A stretch of DNA of 64,000 nt from NCBI GenBank assembly GCA_965247295.1, contig CBDFGQ010000005.1:248001-312000 (forward strand), in the 5' to 3' direction. The translations under genes were made by a program, and so were the position numbers. Shown here piece after piece: positions 44,041-52,040 of the stretch. Position 1 is the first letter of the stretch, and each line of letters starts with the position of its first letter. The notes beneath the pieces were generated by a model. That model ran no database searches, had not been told where the DNA came from, and saw only the letters and a list, made by a program, of their open reading frames with translations. The DNA comes from CBDFGQ01 sp965247295 (lineage in GTDB: Bacteria > Chloroflexota > Dehalococcoidia > Lucifugimonadales > JAGWBF01).

Positions 44041-45141
44041 ATGAGCGTCGTAATCTCCGGGGCCTTCGTGCTCATGGGCTTTTTGCTGGCGGTGTGGACC
44101 ATTTTCGCCGACTTTTTTGTTATCACCGACGACCAGACGGACGCGCTGCGGGAGGCAAACGAGGTCCACGATGACCGATTCCGCACCCTCATCTCCATCA
44201 CCTCCGTCACCAGTCACAGCAGTGGAGACTGCCTGAATTCTTCTACAGCTTATACAGCGAAGGTACTAAACAAGAGCAGAGATGTGTCTTTTGGGGATTT
44301 CCCGAAGGTTGATATTATTAGCCGGTACAATACGACTGGGGGCCTCGTCTCAAAGCGCCTCACTCACTCCTCGGACTGGAGCGTCCCCAGTATCTCTGGG
44401 GACAACACCAACCCCAACATCTGGGACCCGGCGGAGACGGCCACCATCTCCTTCACGCTCTCGCCACAGGCCCAGACGGACAGCAAAGGCATCATTGCTA
44501 TAGCCGTGCCCAGCGGCATCTCCGACTCGGCTTATTTCGACGCCGCATTTCTAGGTAGCTGCCAGGTCTATTGGCACAACGACCCCACGCCTCCGACGGG
44601 CGACACCACCTCCCATGCGGTGCTGGCGATGGACACCAGCGTCCCCACGGCGACCACTCTCTTTAACTACGACACAAACCGGGACCCTTGCGTTGGGCTG
44701 AGCATCTTGGAAGGCGGAATCGGGGCTGGCGAGAGCGATCCGACCAAACACCAGGTTTGGAGAACCAGCGACTTGAGCGGTGATCTGGTCATCTCTGGGG
44801 ATGTCACCATAGACTTCTGGTCAGCTCTTCGACAGGGACAGGGAAGCTGTAAAACTCCACTAGGTAAATCGGCGGAGGTTACGGTTTTTCTGAGGGACCG
44901 CGACCAGAGTGGTGGATATACCGAGATAGGCAGCGGCACAATATCCGACGCCGACTGGCAGGGAGGAGTCAGTGGTGATCACGTTCAGAAGACGATCAGC
45001 ATATCGAGCATCAACTACACCCTCTCATCCGATCATCAGCTGGAGGCGAAGGTGATAGTGCCATCTGCCGCATCTCCCGCTCCTGGAGTCTGGTTCGCCT
45101 ACGACACCACGTCCTTCTCTTCGTTTATAAATCTCCCTTGA
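44041..45141 (+). CDS. Archaellum ArlF/ArlG-like (FlaF/FlaG) stator-type protein
   Basis: 366 residues. N-terminus SGAFVLMGFLLAVWTIFADFF is a single membrane helix with the look of ArlF/ArlG proteins, followed by a charged segment (DDQTDALREANEVHDD) and a beta-sandwich (TSVTSHSSG... KVDIISRYNTTGG, then NPNIWDPAETATISFTL). FlaF/FlaG anchor the archaellum motor to the cell envelope. The C-terminal 180 residues form an extra beta-rich domain absent in classical ArlF. No Shine-Dalgarno is seen before the ATG. It converges on arlH, 240 bases away, supporting the call. Confidence 0.65.
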   Translation: MSVVISGAFVLMGFLLAVWTIFADFFVITDDQTDALREANEVHDDRFRTLISITSVTSHSSGDCLNSSTAYTAKVLNKSRDVSFGDFPKVDIISRYNTTGGLVSKRLTHSSDWSVPSISGDNTNPNIWDPAETATISFTLSPQAQTDSKGIIAIAVPSGISDSAYFDAAFLGSCQVYWHNDPTPPTGDTTSHAVLAMDTSVPTATTLFNYDTNRDPCVGLSILEGGIGAGESDPTKHQVWRTSDLSGDLVISGDVTIDFWSALRQGQGSCKTPLGKSAEVTVFLRDRDQSGGYTEIGSGTISDADWQGGVSGDHVQKTISISSINYTLSSDHQLEAKVIVPSAASPAPGVWFAYDTTSFSSFINLP

Positions 45142-45382
45142 GGTCTCCGGACCGGTCCTCGCTATGCACCTCCTGAGGCAACCTGACAAGCAGGTAGGGG
45201 CCGGTCTGAAACCCGCCCCTAGGCTTTGCTTGCGGAATCGGTACGCCGTATCAGGATAGAGTACCTACTGATCCATGGGGGGAGAGATGCAGGCTAATAA
45301 GACTTTTTACGCCCGCCAGAAGGCGGGGGCATCATGCCTCGGACTGCCGGCTGCGGTTTCTTGGAGCATCATGATATCAGTT

Positions 45383-46108
45383 CTACGCCCTGGCTTTGGT
45401 TACCGGAATGATTCTCATTCCCATCCGGGGCTCCACATCGAAGCTAATGATGTTGCCCGTGGTGCGCTCCGCGTTGCGTACCTTGCACACCTCCAACATC
45501 TTTACAAGCCGCTCCCCCACTTTCTCGATCCTCAGCTTTAGGTGAGCATCACACATGGAGCGAATGCGGATGAGCATGCCGTCGTCGAAGGCGTACGAGT
45601 GTACCACCAGGATGATGGTCCTCCCGTTCTCGCATAGCTCCTTGCACCTTAAGAAAAAGTCCAAGACGCTGGTTTCACCGCTGTGAGTCACGATATTGGT
45701 CAGCGAGTCCAAGATGATGACCTTGAAGCCCGCGGGAAGCAGCTCAATGTGGGCGGAGAGGCGTTCAAAGACTGTTTTAGCATCCATCTCACATCCGGCA
45801 ATGTTAAGAGGATACACCCTGAGGAGGTCCACCAGGAAATGGTCCGTCACGTCCAGGCTCAAGGAGGCCATCTGGGTGAGGAGGCTCCTGACGGTGTTCT
45901 CCGTGGTGTAATAGACCACCCCGACGTCTGAAAGGAGGGAGCCGTAGGCAAGGTGCTGGGAAAGGACGCTCTTGCCGGCGTCGGACTGCCCCTCGATGAG
46001 GCTGAGCGAGCCTATGGGAATGCCACCGCCCAGCTTCTTATCTATCTCCACGCTCGAGGTAGAGACCGTTGTAGGCATTGTAGCCGTCGGCTGTATTGCG
46101 GTTACCAT
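45383..46108 (-). CDS. arlH: Archaellum accessory ATPase ArlH/FlaH-like (KaiC/RecA fold)
   Basis: 241 residues. EIDKKLGGGIPIGSLSLIEG leads to Walker A GQSDAGKS (40-47), then YYTTENTVRSLLTQM, LSLDV and Walker B KVIILDSLT (about 129-136), and a C-terminal strand GNIISFDVEPRMGMRIIPV. The YTTENTVRSLL and SLSLDV motifs are specific to ArlH rather than generic KaiC. ArlH is an ATP-binding switch of the archaellum motor (with ArlI and ArlJ), which are not in the window. It is preceded on the same strand by a zinc-ribbon gene (gap 96). Confidence 0.88.
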   Translation of the reverse strand: MVTAIQPTATMPTTVSTSSVEIDKKLGGGIPIGSLSLIEGQSDAGKSVLSQHLAYGSLLSDVGVVYYTTENTVRSLLTQMASLSLDVTDHFLVDLLRVYPLNIAGCEMDAKTVFERLSAHIELLPAGFKVIILDSLTNIVTHSGETSVLDFFLRCKELCENGRTIILVVHSYAFDDGMLIRIRSMCDAHLKLRIEKVGERLVKMLEVCKVRNAERTTGNIISFDVEPRMGMRIIPVTKARA

Positions 46109-46204
46109 GCTGCCCTCCTACAGTGAAGATGATCGAGAATTTATGGGCACAGTGACGGACTGGAGAATGAACGGCCTAATGGTGTAACGTAATTTTGGTC
46201 GACT

Positions 46205-46603
46205 TCAATCCGAGTCCTGGGCCCTCAAGTCGGCCAGCTTTCCCCGAACGTGGCGTATTTGCCTCTGGGCACGGGCCGTAAGGCCTGCGATATCTCTAAC
46301 AGACCTCCCCTCGTCAAGGAAGGCTATCGTTTCCTTGTTTCGGGCCCACCATCGCCCCTCACTCATCGCCGTTGCACGAATTATGGAGTTAACAGTGCGG
46401 GTGGCCCTGGCCACAGGCATCCCATGTCCGGCCCCAGGCTCATCAGCTTCAGTGGGGACTACGTGGCCTTCACCAAGGGGCGGCCCAATGAGTCCGGACC
46501 TTTCGAGGCAGTAGTAGCGCCCGCACTGGAGGCACCTCCAGAGTCCGTCCTCTAACGAAACGTCGCCCCTGCACCGGCGGCAGCCCTTAATTTTCCAGAC
46601 CAT
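46205..46603 (-). CDS. Zinc-ribbon protein with C-terminal helix-turn-helix-like region
   Basis: 132 residues. CRRCRGDVSLEDGLWRCLQC (residues 8-27) is a two-pair zinc ribbon. The C-terminal 60 residues are helical and HTH-like (IAFLDEGRSVRDIAGLTARA). A transcription factor for the downstream arlH gene is possible. A structured leader lies just upstream of its ATG. Confidence 0.6.
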   Translation of the reverse strand: MVWKIKGCRRCRGDVSLEDGLWRCLQCGRYYCLERSGLIGPPLGEGHVVPTEADEPGAGHGMPVARATRTVNSIIRATAMSEGRWWARNKETIAFLDEGRSVRDIAGLTARAQRQIRHVRGKLADLRAQDSD

Positions 46604-46638
46604 CCTAGCTTATCCTCCCGAAGATGTCGGTTCCCCTT

Positions 46639-46701
46639 TGGCTAGCCCCTAGAATCGCCGATTTGGGCTAGACCAAACTGGCTTACCAAATCGCGGCCAG
46701 T
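46639..46701 (-). promoter_or_regulatory. Overlapping alternative hairpins in the leader of the zinc-ribbon gene
   Basis: Three inverted repeats: CTAGCCC/GGGCTAG (46642-46648 and 46665-46671), CGATTTGG/CCAAATCG (46659-46666 and 46686-46693), ACTGGC/GCCAGT (46677-46682 and 46696-46701). The middle pair excludes the outer two, the layout of an RNA switch or attenuator. It ends about 36 bases before the start at 46603. Confidence 0.45.
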
Positions 46702-47079
46702 CTAACCAACCAACTATGAACAAAGGGGGGGAAATATCGACTTCAGCGTGAACTTTGTATTGACAATTTGAACGCCGCCGGTCCCGCGGAACTAGCCGGC
46801 CCAGGGCAATATTACCGATTGAGGCGGCACAATTTTATGTGAACTGACCCCAGCCTCACTTTGACATAAGGTGCTCCGGGAGCAGAACTTAAAGGCAGAA
46901 AATAAGAAATGTTTAAGATTTTTCACAAAAGGTTCACACCTTTCGTCACGCCAGCCATTAGCATGGAGTTTAATTTGCCGACGTACGATCGACACACTGA
47001 GATGGGGGCATAGCCCCGGTCCCACGGAACATTCAGGGCCAGGCCGGCGGTATGGGTAGGGAGGTGTATGAGTTGGGAA
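46702..47079. other. Intergenic, no gene recognised
   Basis: AT-richer than its surroundings. A TTGACA (46759-46764) has no matching -10. No family-like ORF was seen. Confidence 0.4.
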
Positions 47080-47142
47080 TGAGGTAGGATGGAAAAAATG
47101 GACACCAAAGTCGGAGTAGGATAATACGACGGAGGTGTCAGA

Positions 47143-47457
47143 ATGAAAAGGGTTCCACAAGGAAGGTACAGCAGGGAATTCCGGCAGGAAGCAGTGAGGC
47201 TGGTAACAGAAGAGAAGCTATCATTGCCAGAGGCAGGCCGCCGGCTGTCCTTGCCGCCATCGACATTAGGGTACTGGGTGAAGGCACATAGGGCTGGCAA
47301 ACTGGGAGATGTGGGCAAGACGTACAGGCCCATGACAGAAGTAGAGATGGACCTTGCCCGGACGAAGAAGGAACTGGCGGAAGTGAAGATGGAGCGGGAC
47401 ATACTAAAAAAAGCAGCCGCGTACTTTGCCAGGGAGTCGCTGCCCGGTACGCGATGA
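47143..47457 (+). CDS. IS3 transposase OrfA
   Basis: 104 residues. Helix-turn-helix N-terminus (YSREFRQEAVRLVTEEKLSL, then SLPPSTLGYWVKAH) and a C-terminal leucine-zipper-like helix (EVEMDLARTKKELAEVKMER) used for dimerisation. Its TGA overlaps the orfB ATG. An A7G run at 47406-47413 would allow -1 frameshifting into orfB. Confidence 0.93.
   Translation: MKRVPQGRYSREFRQEAVRLVTEEKLSLPEAGRRLSLPPSTLGYWVKAHRAGKLGDVGKTYRPMTEVEMDLARTKKELAEVKMERDILKKAAAYFARESLPGTR
47406..47413 (+). other. Programmed -1 frameshift site in IS3 orfA
   Basis: AAAAAAAG in the CTA AAA AAA GCA context. A -1 slip leads into AGC AGC CGC GTA..., a frame open through to the orfB ATG. This is the usual way IS3-family elements make the OrfAB transposase. 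Confidence 0.7.
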
Positions 47458-48317
47458 TGAAAGAACTGCGGCTCGACTACCCCAAATGTGTCTTGGGCCG
47501 GTTGTTGAACGTATCGGCCAGTGGCTACTATGCCTGGGTGGACCGGCCATCGTCCAGGCGAGCACAGGAGGAAGTGCGGCTGGAGCTGGAGATCAGGGCA
47601 GCCCACAAGCGGACGAGACAGACCTATGGCCCGGAACGGTTACAGCGCGACCTGGCGGAGCATGGCGTTCGGGTGGGCATCTGTCGCATCAAGCGTATCC
47701 GAAAGAAGCTTGGCATACGCTGCAGGCAGAAGAGGAGATTCAAGGCCACCACCGACTCCGGGCACAGACTACCGGTTGCGGATAACATATTGGGCCAGCA
47801 GTTCAAGGTCTGGAGGCCGAACACTGTGTGGGTGAGTGACATCACCTATATACCGACCGATGAGGGCTGGCTATATCTGGCGGGCCACAAGGACCTGTTC
47901 ACCGGAGAGATTGTGGGCTATGCCATGGGAGAGCGGATGACCAAGAACCTGGTTAGTCAGTCTCTATTGCGGGCGCTGAGAGCCAAACGTCCAGCGAGGG
48001 GCCTGATGCATCACTCTGACCGAGGCAGTCAGTATTGCTCCCAGGAATACAGAGGTTTTCTCGAGCGGTCTGGCCTGCGATCTTCCATGAGCGGGAAGGG
48101 GAACTGCTTTGATAATGCTCCGATGGAGAGCTTCTGGGCCACACTCAAGCAGGAGTTGGTCCACCACCGTCATTACAGAAGCAGGCAGGAGGCAGCTCGA
48201 GAGATCACGGAATATATCGAGCTCTTCTATAACCGCCAGCGCCGCCAGGCCAGGCTGGGGTTCCTGTCACCCGCGGCGTATGAGCAGAGATTCTATGCCG
48301 GACTACCAGCAGCATGA
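47454..48317 (+). CDS. IS3 transposase OrfB (DDE)
   Basis: 287 residues of the rve/DDE integrase family. Catalytic Asp129 (VSDITYI), Asp189 (HSDRGSQY) and Glu225 (NAPMESFW); the D-35-E spacing is standard for the IS3 family. The ATG overlaps the orfA stop; the active transposase is expected to be the OrfAB fusion. Confidence 0.95.
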   Translation: MMKELRLDYPKCVLGRLLNVSASGYYAWVDRPSSRRAQEEVRLELEIRAAHKRTRQTYGPERLQRDLAEHGVRVGICRIKRIRKKLGIRCRQKRRFKATTDSGHRLPVADNILGQQFKVWRPNTVWVSDITYIPTDEGWLYLAGHKDLFTGEIVGYAMGERMTKNLVSQSLLRALRAKRPARGLMHHSDRGSQYCSQEYRGFLERSGLRSSMSGKGNCFDNAPMESFWATLKQELVHHRHYRSRQEAAREITEYIELFYNRQRRQARLGFLSPAAYEQRFYAGLPAA

Positions 48318-48351
48318 AAGGTTTGGTGTCCACTATTTACGTCCGACCTCA

Positions 48352-49814
48352 AGGGACCACATGCAACTTGCGACTGGCCTACGGTTCGCCGAAAGAAATC
48401 GCTGGCCTGATTCAGCAGAAGGCCGTTCCAGTTAACGGCACGCCCTCTGGCCACGTTATGACGACGGAGCATACCTTAACGATCGGGGACATCGCTGCGG
48501 AAACCAGGTTTCCGATACCTGACCCGCTGGCCCAGGATGACATGAAGAGCCTGGTGTTGACCCCCCTCATGGACCAGGGGAAGGCCATCGGAACCATCGG
48601 CCTTTTCAGCCAGCGCTCCCACGCCTATGGGAACAAGGACCGGCACATACTGGAGACGGTGGCAACCCAAATCGGCCCGGCCGTACTCAACGCCCGACGC
48701 TTCCGGGAGTTCAGACACCTGGCAATGGCCCTGGAGTCCGTAGGCGACGCCGTTATCTCGTTAGATTCCGCCGGAACTGTGGAGTACGTTAACTGCGCGG
48801 CCCAGGAGATCCTCGGTTACGCGGCTCCTGATCTTGTCGGGAATTCGCTCAGCATCCTCTGCCCTGGAGTTGTTGGTGACCGGGAAAGTCTCCCCCACAT
48901 GTTGAAGGACATGGCGAGATGCGGGGGGACCCGGAGGGGCCAGGTCAGGTGGCTGACGAAGAGCGGTCGTGACCTGGACCTGCAGTTGACGTGCACGCCC
49001 GTCACTGACCGTGAAGAGGGGGCTATGAGCTTCGTGGTGGTGGCCACGTGACATCACTGAACAAGGGTGGCTGGAAGCCTCGATGCTTAAAGCCACTGAG
49101 ATCGAGGTATTGCAGAGGATTGACCACTTCAGGAAGGAGCTTGTCGCCACCGTTTCCCACGAGCTCCGCAATCCCCTGGCATCCATAAAGGGATACATAA
49201 GTACCCTGCTCCAGTCTGACGTGAAATGGGAGCCAGAGGTACAACGGGAGTTCCTGGCCATCGCCGACCGGGAAGCGGACCGGCTGAACCGCTTGGTTGG
49301 TGACCTTCTCACCGTGTCCCAGCTGGAGGCGGGCGTCCTGAGACTCGAGCGGGAACGGACCGACCTGGCCGCCCTGCTCAGCGACGTGGAATGCCATCTG
49401 GGGCCCGTCACTTCCAGGCATGGGCTGAATGTCGAGGTCCAGGGCAACTTACCTCCCGTCCTCGTCGACAGGCAGCGGGTAGTCCAGGTAATTAGTAACT
49501 TGGTCAGCAACGCGGCCAAATACTCTGAACCTGGAACACGGATTACTATCGGAGCTGCCGGCAACCTAGATCAGGTCGTGGTCACGGTTAGCGACGAGGG
49601 GAGCGGGATACACAAGGACCGCCTGGAGCTGGTCTTCCAACCCTTCTGCCGTGGTGAGGGCTCCTCTGCCTGCACCAGCTCGGGATTCGGGTTGGGCCTC
49701 TCCATCTGCCGCAGTTTGATAGAGGCACATGGCGGTAAGATCTGGGTCGATAGCGAGCCGGGCAAGGGCTCCACGTTCTCATTCACCTTGCCCGCAGTCC
49801 AACAGGTGGGTTAG
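48352..49814 (+). pseudogene. GAF-PAS-HisKA-HATPase sensor kinase, 5' cut by IS, frameshifted
   Basis: Starts at the right end of IS copy 1: the first coding frame (an ATG in the IS at 48314) is hybrid. A GAF domain follows (residues LAQDDMKSLVLTPL, AIGTIGLFSQRSHA) with a PAS (VGDAVISLDSAG) to MSFVVVA. A frameshift near 49048 (ATGTGG CCACGTGAC) then joins to DITEQGWLEASM and the HisKA H (TVSHELRNPL) with N, G1 (SDEGSGI), F and G2 (GFGLGLSI) motifs, ending 49814. Removing one base would restore one protein. Upstream domains are lost, so it is probably inactive. Confidence 0.8.
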
Positions 49815-49817
49815 CTC

Positions 49818-50192
49818 ATGCCCAAGGTTCTAATAGCGGAAGACCAGCCAGAGATCCGCAGACTATTGGTCGTTAACCTTCTCGCACGGCGTTATGAAGT
49901 GATGGAAGCCTCGGACGGCCAGGAGTGCCTTGCAATGATCGAACAGGGAAAGCCGGACATCATCCTGCTGGACCTGACCATGCCAGTGCTGTCCGGCTGG
50001 GCCGTGCTCGAGGCTTTACAACGTAGGGCCGTGCTGTCCGATGCCCGTGTCATTGTGCTGACGGGATGGGATGACAACGAAATTCGGGTTCAAGCACGAT
50101 GCCTTGGCGCCACCGACGCTCTGGTTAAGCCCTTCGGAGTTGACGAATTGGTTCTTACTATAGAGATGGCCTTGTCGGAGGTTGGGCAGTGA
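49818..50192 (+). CDS. Response regulator, single receiver
   Basis: 124 residues. Receiver motifs: Glu8-Asp9, phospho-acceptor Asp52 (LLDLTMP), VLTGW, Lys in VKPFG. Starts 3 bases after the kinase and its last codons overlap the next regulator by 4 bases (50189-50192), so it is one operon with the broken kinase. Confidence 0.9.
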   Translation: MPKVLIAEDQPEIRRLLVVNLLARRYEVMEASDGQECLAMIEQGKPDIILLDLTMPVLSGWAVLEALQRRAVLSDARVIVLTGWDDNEIRVQARCLGATDALVKPFGVDELVLTIEMALSEVGQ

Positions 50193-50951
50193 CCGGAAAA
50201 AAGATATTCGTAGTGGACGACGACCCAGGTATCCTGAGGTTGGTCGCCGCAAACCTGGAGGCAAGGGGCTTCGAGGCCTTGACCTTTAGTAGCGGCACAC
50301 CGGCGTTGACCAAGCTGGACGTCACCACCCCTGACCTGATAATCCTCGACATCCTGCTGCCGGGGATAGATGGCATCGAGCTGGTACGCCGAATCCGTGG
50401 GACATCCCGGGTGCCCATGTGGGACATCCCGGGTGCCCATAATGATGATCAGCGCCAAAGAAGAGGTGGACTCCAAGCTGGAAGCCCTAGACATGGGGGC
50501 AGACGATTACCTAACCAAGCCCTTCAGCGTAGAGGAACTTTTGGCCAGGGTGCGCGCCATACTCCGCCGGTCCAACGGCTCAAGCGGAGGCCCCGTGGCC
50601 CGCACCTATCACTGTGGCGACCTGTTGGTGGATCTGGATACGCCAGAAGTGCTGCGGACCGGGGAGAGGGTAAGGCTCAGCAACCGGGAGTGGGGCGTGC
50701 TCCGCACCCTCGTAAAGTACGTGGGCAAGGTGGTGACCCACAGGATGCTGCTCCAGCAAGCCTGGGGACCCGAATATGGGGATGAACGAGACTACATCAG
50801 GACCTACGTCACCCGGCTCAGAAAAAAACTTGAGTCCGAGCCCGCGTCCCCCAGATATATCCTCACGGAGAGGGGCATTGGGTATCGCCTCGTCAGTCCC
50901 AACACCGCCATCGACCATTCGGGCAGCGCCCGCCGACCCTCACTGTATTAG
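50189..50951 (+). pseudogene. OmpR-family response regulator broken by a tandem duplication
   Basis: Receiver domain from ATG 50189 (acidic pair Asp10-Asp11, phospho-acceptor Asp54 in LDILLP) to RIRGTSRVPM. A 22-base tandem repeat (50397-50440) then shifts the frame. Beyond it, in another frame, are IMMISAKEEVDSKLEALDMG, DYLTKPFSVEELLARVRAIL, and a winged-helix domain (RVRLSNREWGVLRTLVKYVG, ERDYIRTYVTRLRKKLE, ILTERGIGYRL). Deleting one copy of the repeat restores a normal OmpR/PhoB-type regulator of about 245 residues. Confidence 0.88.
50397..50440 (+). repeat. 22-base tandem duplication in a response regulator
   Basis: Two exact copies: 50397-50418 and 50419-50440, each beginning GTGGGACATCCCGGGTGCCC. 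22 is not a multiple of three, so the second copy breaks the reading frame. Confidence 0.95.
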
Positions 50952-51123
50952 CCCTCGGCCCCGTCCTCTCAAGGCACCTTGAGCACATCGCCAGCGCTCT
51001 ACGTTGGCTGGTCCACCGTGCTCCCCATAGCCCATTCCATGCGGCCCCACACCCTGAGCTCCAATGTGAACCTCAGCCCACGGCATGCGCTATAATGGCG
51101 GAAGCACGTCAGGGAGGGCGCCG

Positions 51124-51993
51124 ATGCCCAAGGCACGAATCAATGGGATTAGCATTTACTATGAGGTCACGGGGCACGGATTCCCGCTGGTCTTGTGTCA
51201 CGAGTTTGCCGGCGCCTACGAGAGCTGGGACCCTCAGGTCAGGTACTTCTCCAGGCGCTATCGAGTAATAACATACAACGCCAGAGGTTACCCTCCCTCC
51301 GACGTCCCCGATGATCCCGCTGCCTACTCCCAGGAGCACGCTGTGCAGGACCTATACGGGCTGCTTCAGTACTTGGAGATCCGGCAGGCACACATAGGTG
51401 GCTTCTCCATGGGAGGGAACGTGGCCCTCAACTTCGGCCTGGCCCACCCCCAAATGGCCCGGTCGCTTATCGTGGCGGGCACGGGCTCCGGCTCCACCAA
51501 CGGGGAGCGATTCCAGAAGGATGGCACGGAGGTAGCCAGGCGACTGGATCAGGATGGCATGGGGCCAGTGGCCGAACTGTATGCACGCGGCCCCACCAGG
51601 GTCCAGTTCCAAAGAAAGGACCCCAAGGGTTGGGAGGAGTTCAGGAGGGGCCTCGCCGGCCACTCGGCCACGGGCTCGGCAAACACCTTCCGAGGAATCA
51701 TACTGAGGCGCCCCTCTATCCTTTCACTGGGACAGAAGCTCAGCGCCCTGGACGTGCCCACGCTCATCATGATCGGAGATGAGGACGACCCATGCATCGA
51801 GCCCGCCATCTTCATGAAGAGCCACATTCCCAGGTCGGGCCTGGTCATCCTTCCCCAGTGCGGCCACACCATCAACCTGGAGGAGCCGGAGCTGTTCAAC
51901 CGGGCTATGCTGGACTTCCTTATTGCGGTGGAGTCCGAAAAATGGGCGCGGCGGGAGGCAGTGGGCGAAGTGGGAACCCTACTGCCGCGGTAG
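51124..51993 (+). CDS. Alpha/beta hydrolase
   Basis: 289 residues from ATG 51124 (GGGAGGG upstream). HEFAGAYESWDPQ forms the oxyanion-side loop, Ser95 is the nucleophile in GGFSMGGNVA, Asp is in MIGDEDDPCI and His in CGHTINLEEPE. This is a carboxylesterase/epoxide-hydrolase-like protein; a small ester or lactone substrate is likely. A TATAAT lies at 51091-51096. The amidohydrolase gene starts 47 bases after its stop. Confidence 0.9.
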   Translation: MPKARINGISIYYEVTGHGFPLVLCHEFAGAYESWDPQVRYFSRRYRVITYNARGYPPSDVPDDPAAYSQEHAVQDLYGLLQYLEIRQAHIGGFSMGGNVALNFGLAHPQMARSLIVAGTGSGSTNGERFQKDGTEVARRLDQDGMGPVAELYARGPTRVQFQRKDPKGWEEFRRGLAGHSATGSANTFRGIILRRPSILSLGQKLSALDVPTLIMIGDEDDPCIEPAIFMKSHIPRSGLVILPQCGHTINLEEPELFNRAMLDFLIAVESEKWARREAVGEVGTLLPR

Positions 51994-52040
51994 GCAGCGC
52001 CCAGCAGGACCGCGGCATACCGAAATATCGGGAGTTGTCA

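Larger units (their letters stand above)
47080..48351 (+). mobile_element. IS3-family insertion sequence, copy 1
   Basis: 1,272 bases, from TGAGGTAGGATGG to CGTCCGACCTCA. Ends are inverted repeats of 30 bases with 5 mismatches, both inner ends reading TGGACACCAAA. Boundaries come from alignment with copy 2 (61441-62712). It holds orfA and orfB with a -1 frameshift window. No target-site duplication is visible at either end. The right end cuts into a GAF-PAS kinase gene. Confidence 0.92.

Noticed and set aside
46792..47160. 122-codon minus-strand ORF reaching into the IS left end
   Set aside because: Part of it is antisense IS sequence, and the same frame reappears at copy 2 only as far as the IS extends.
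47077..48354. Target-site duplication around IS copy 1
   Set aside because: Flanks read GAA and AGG; no 3-5 base repeat, also not after modelling an inversion with copy 2.
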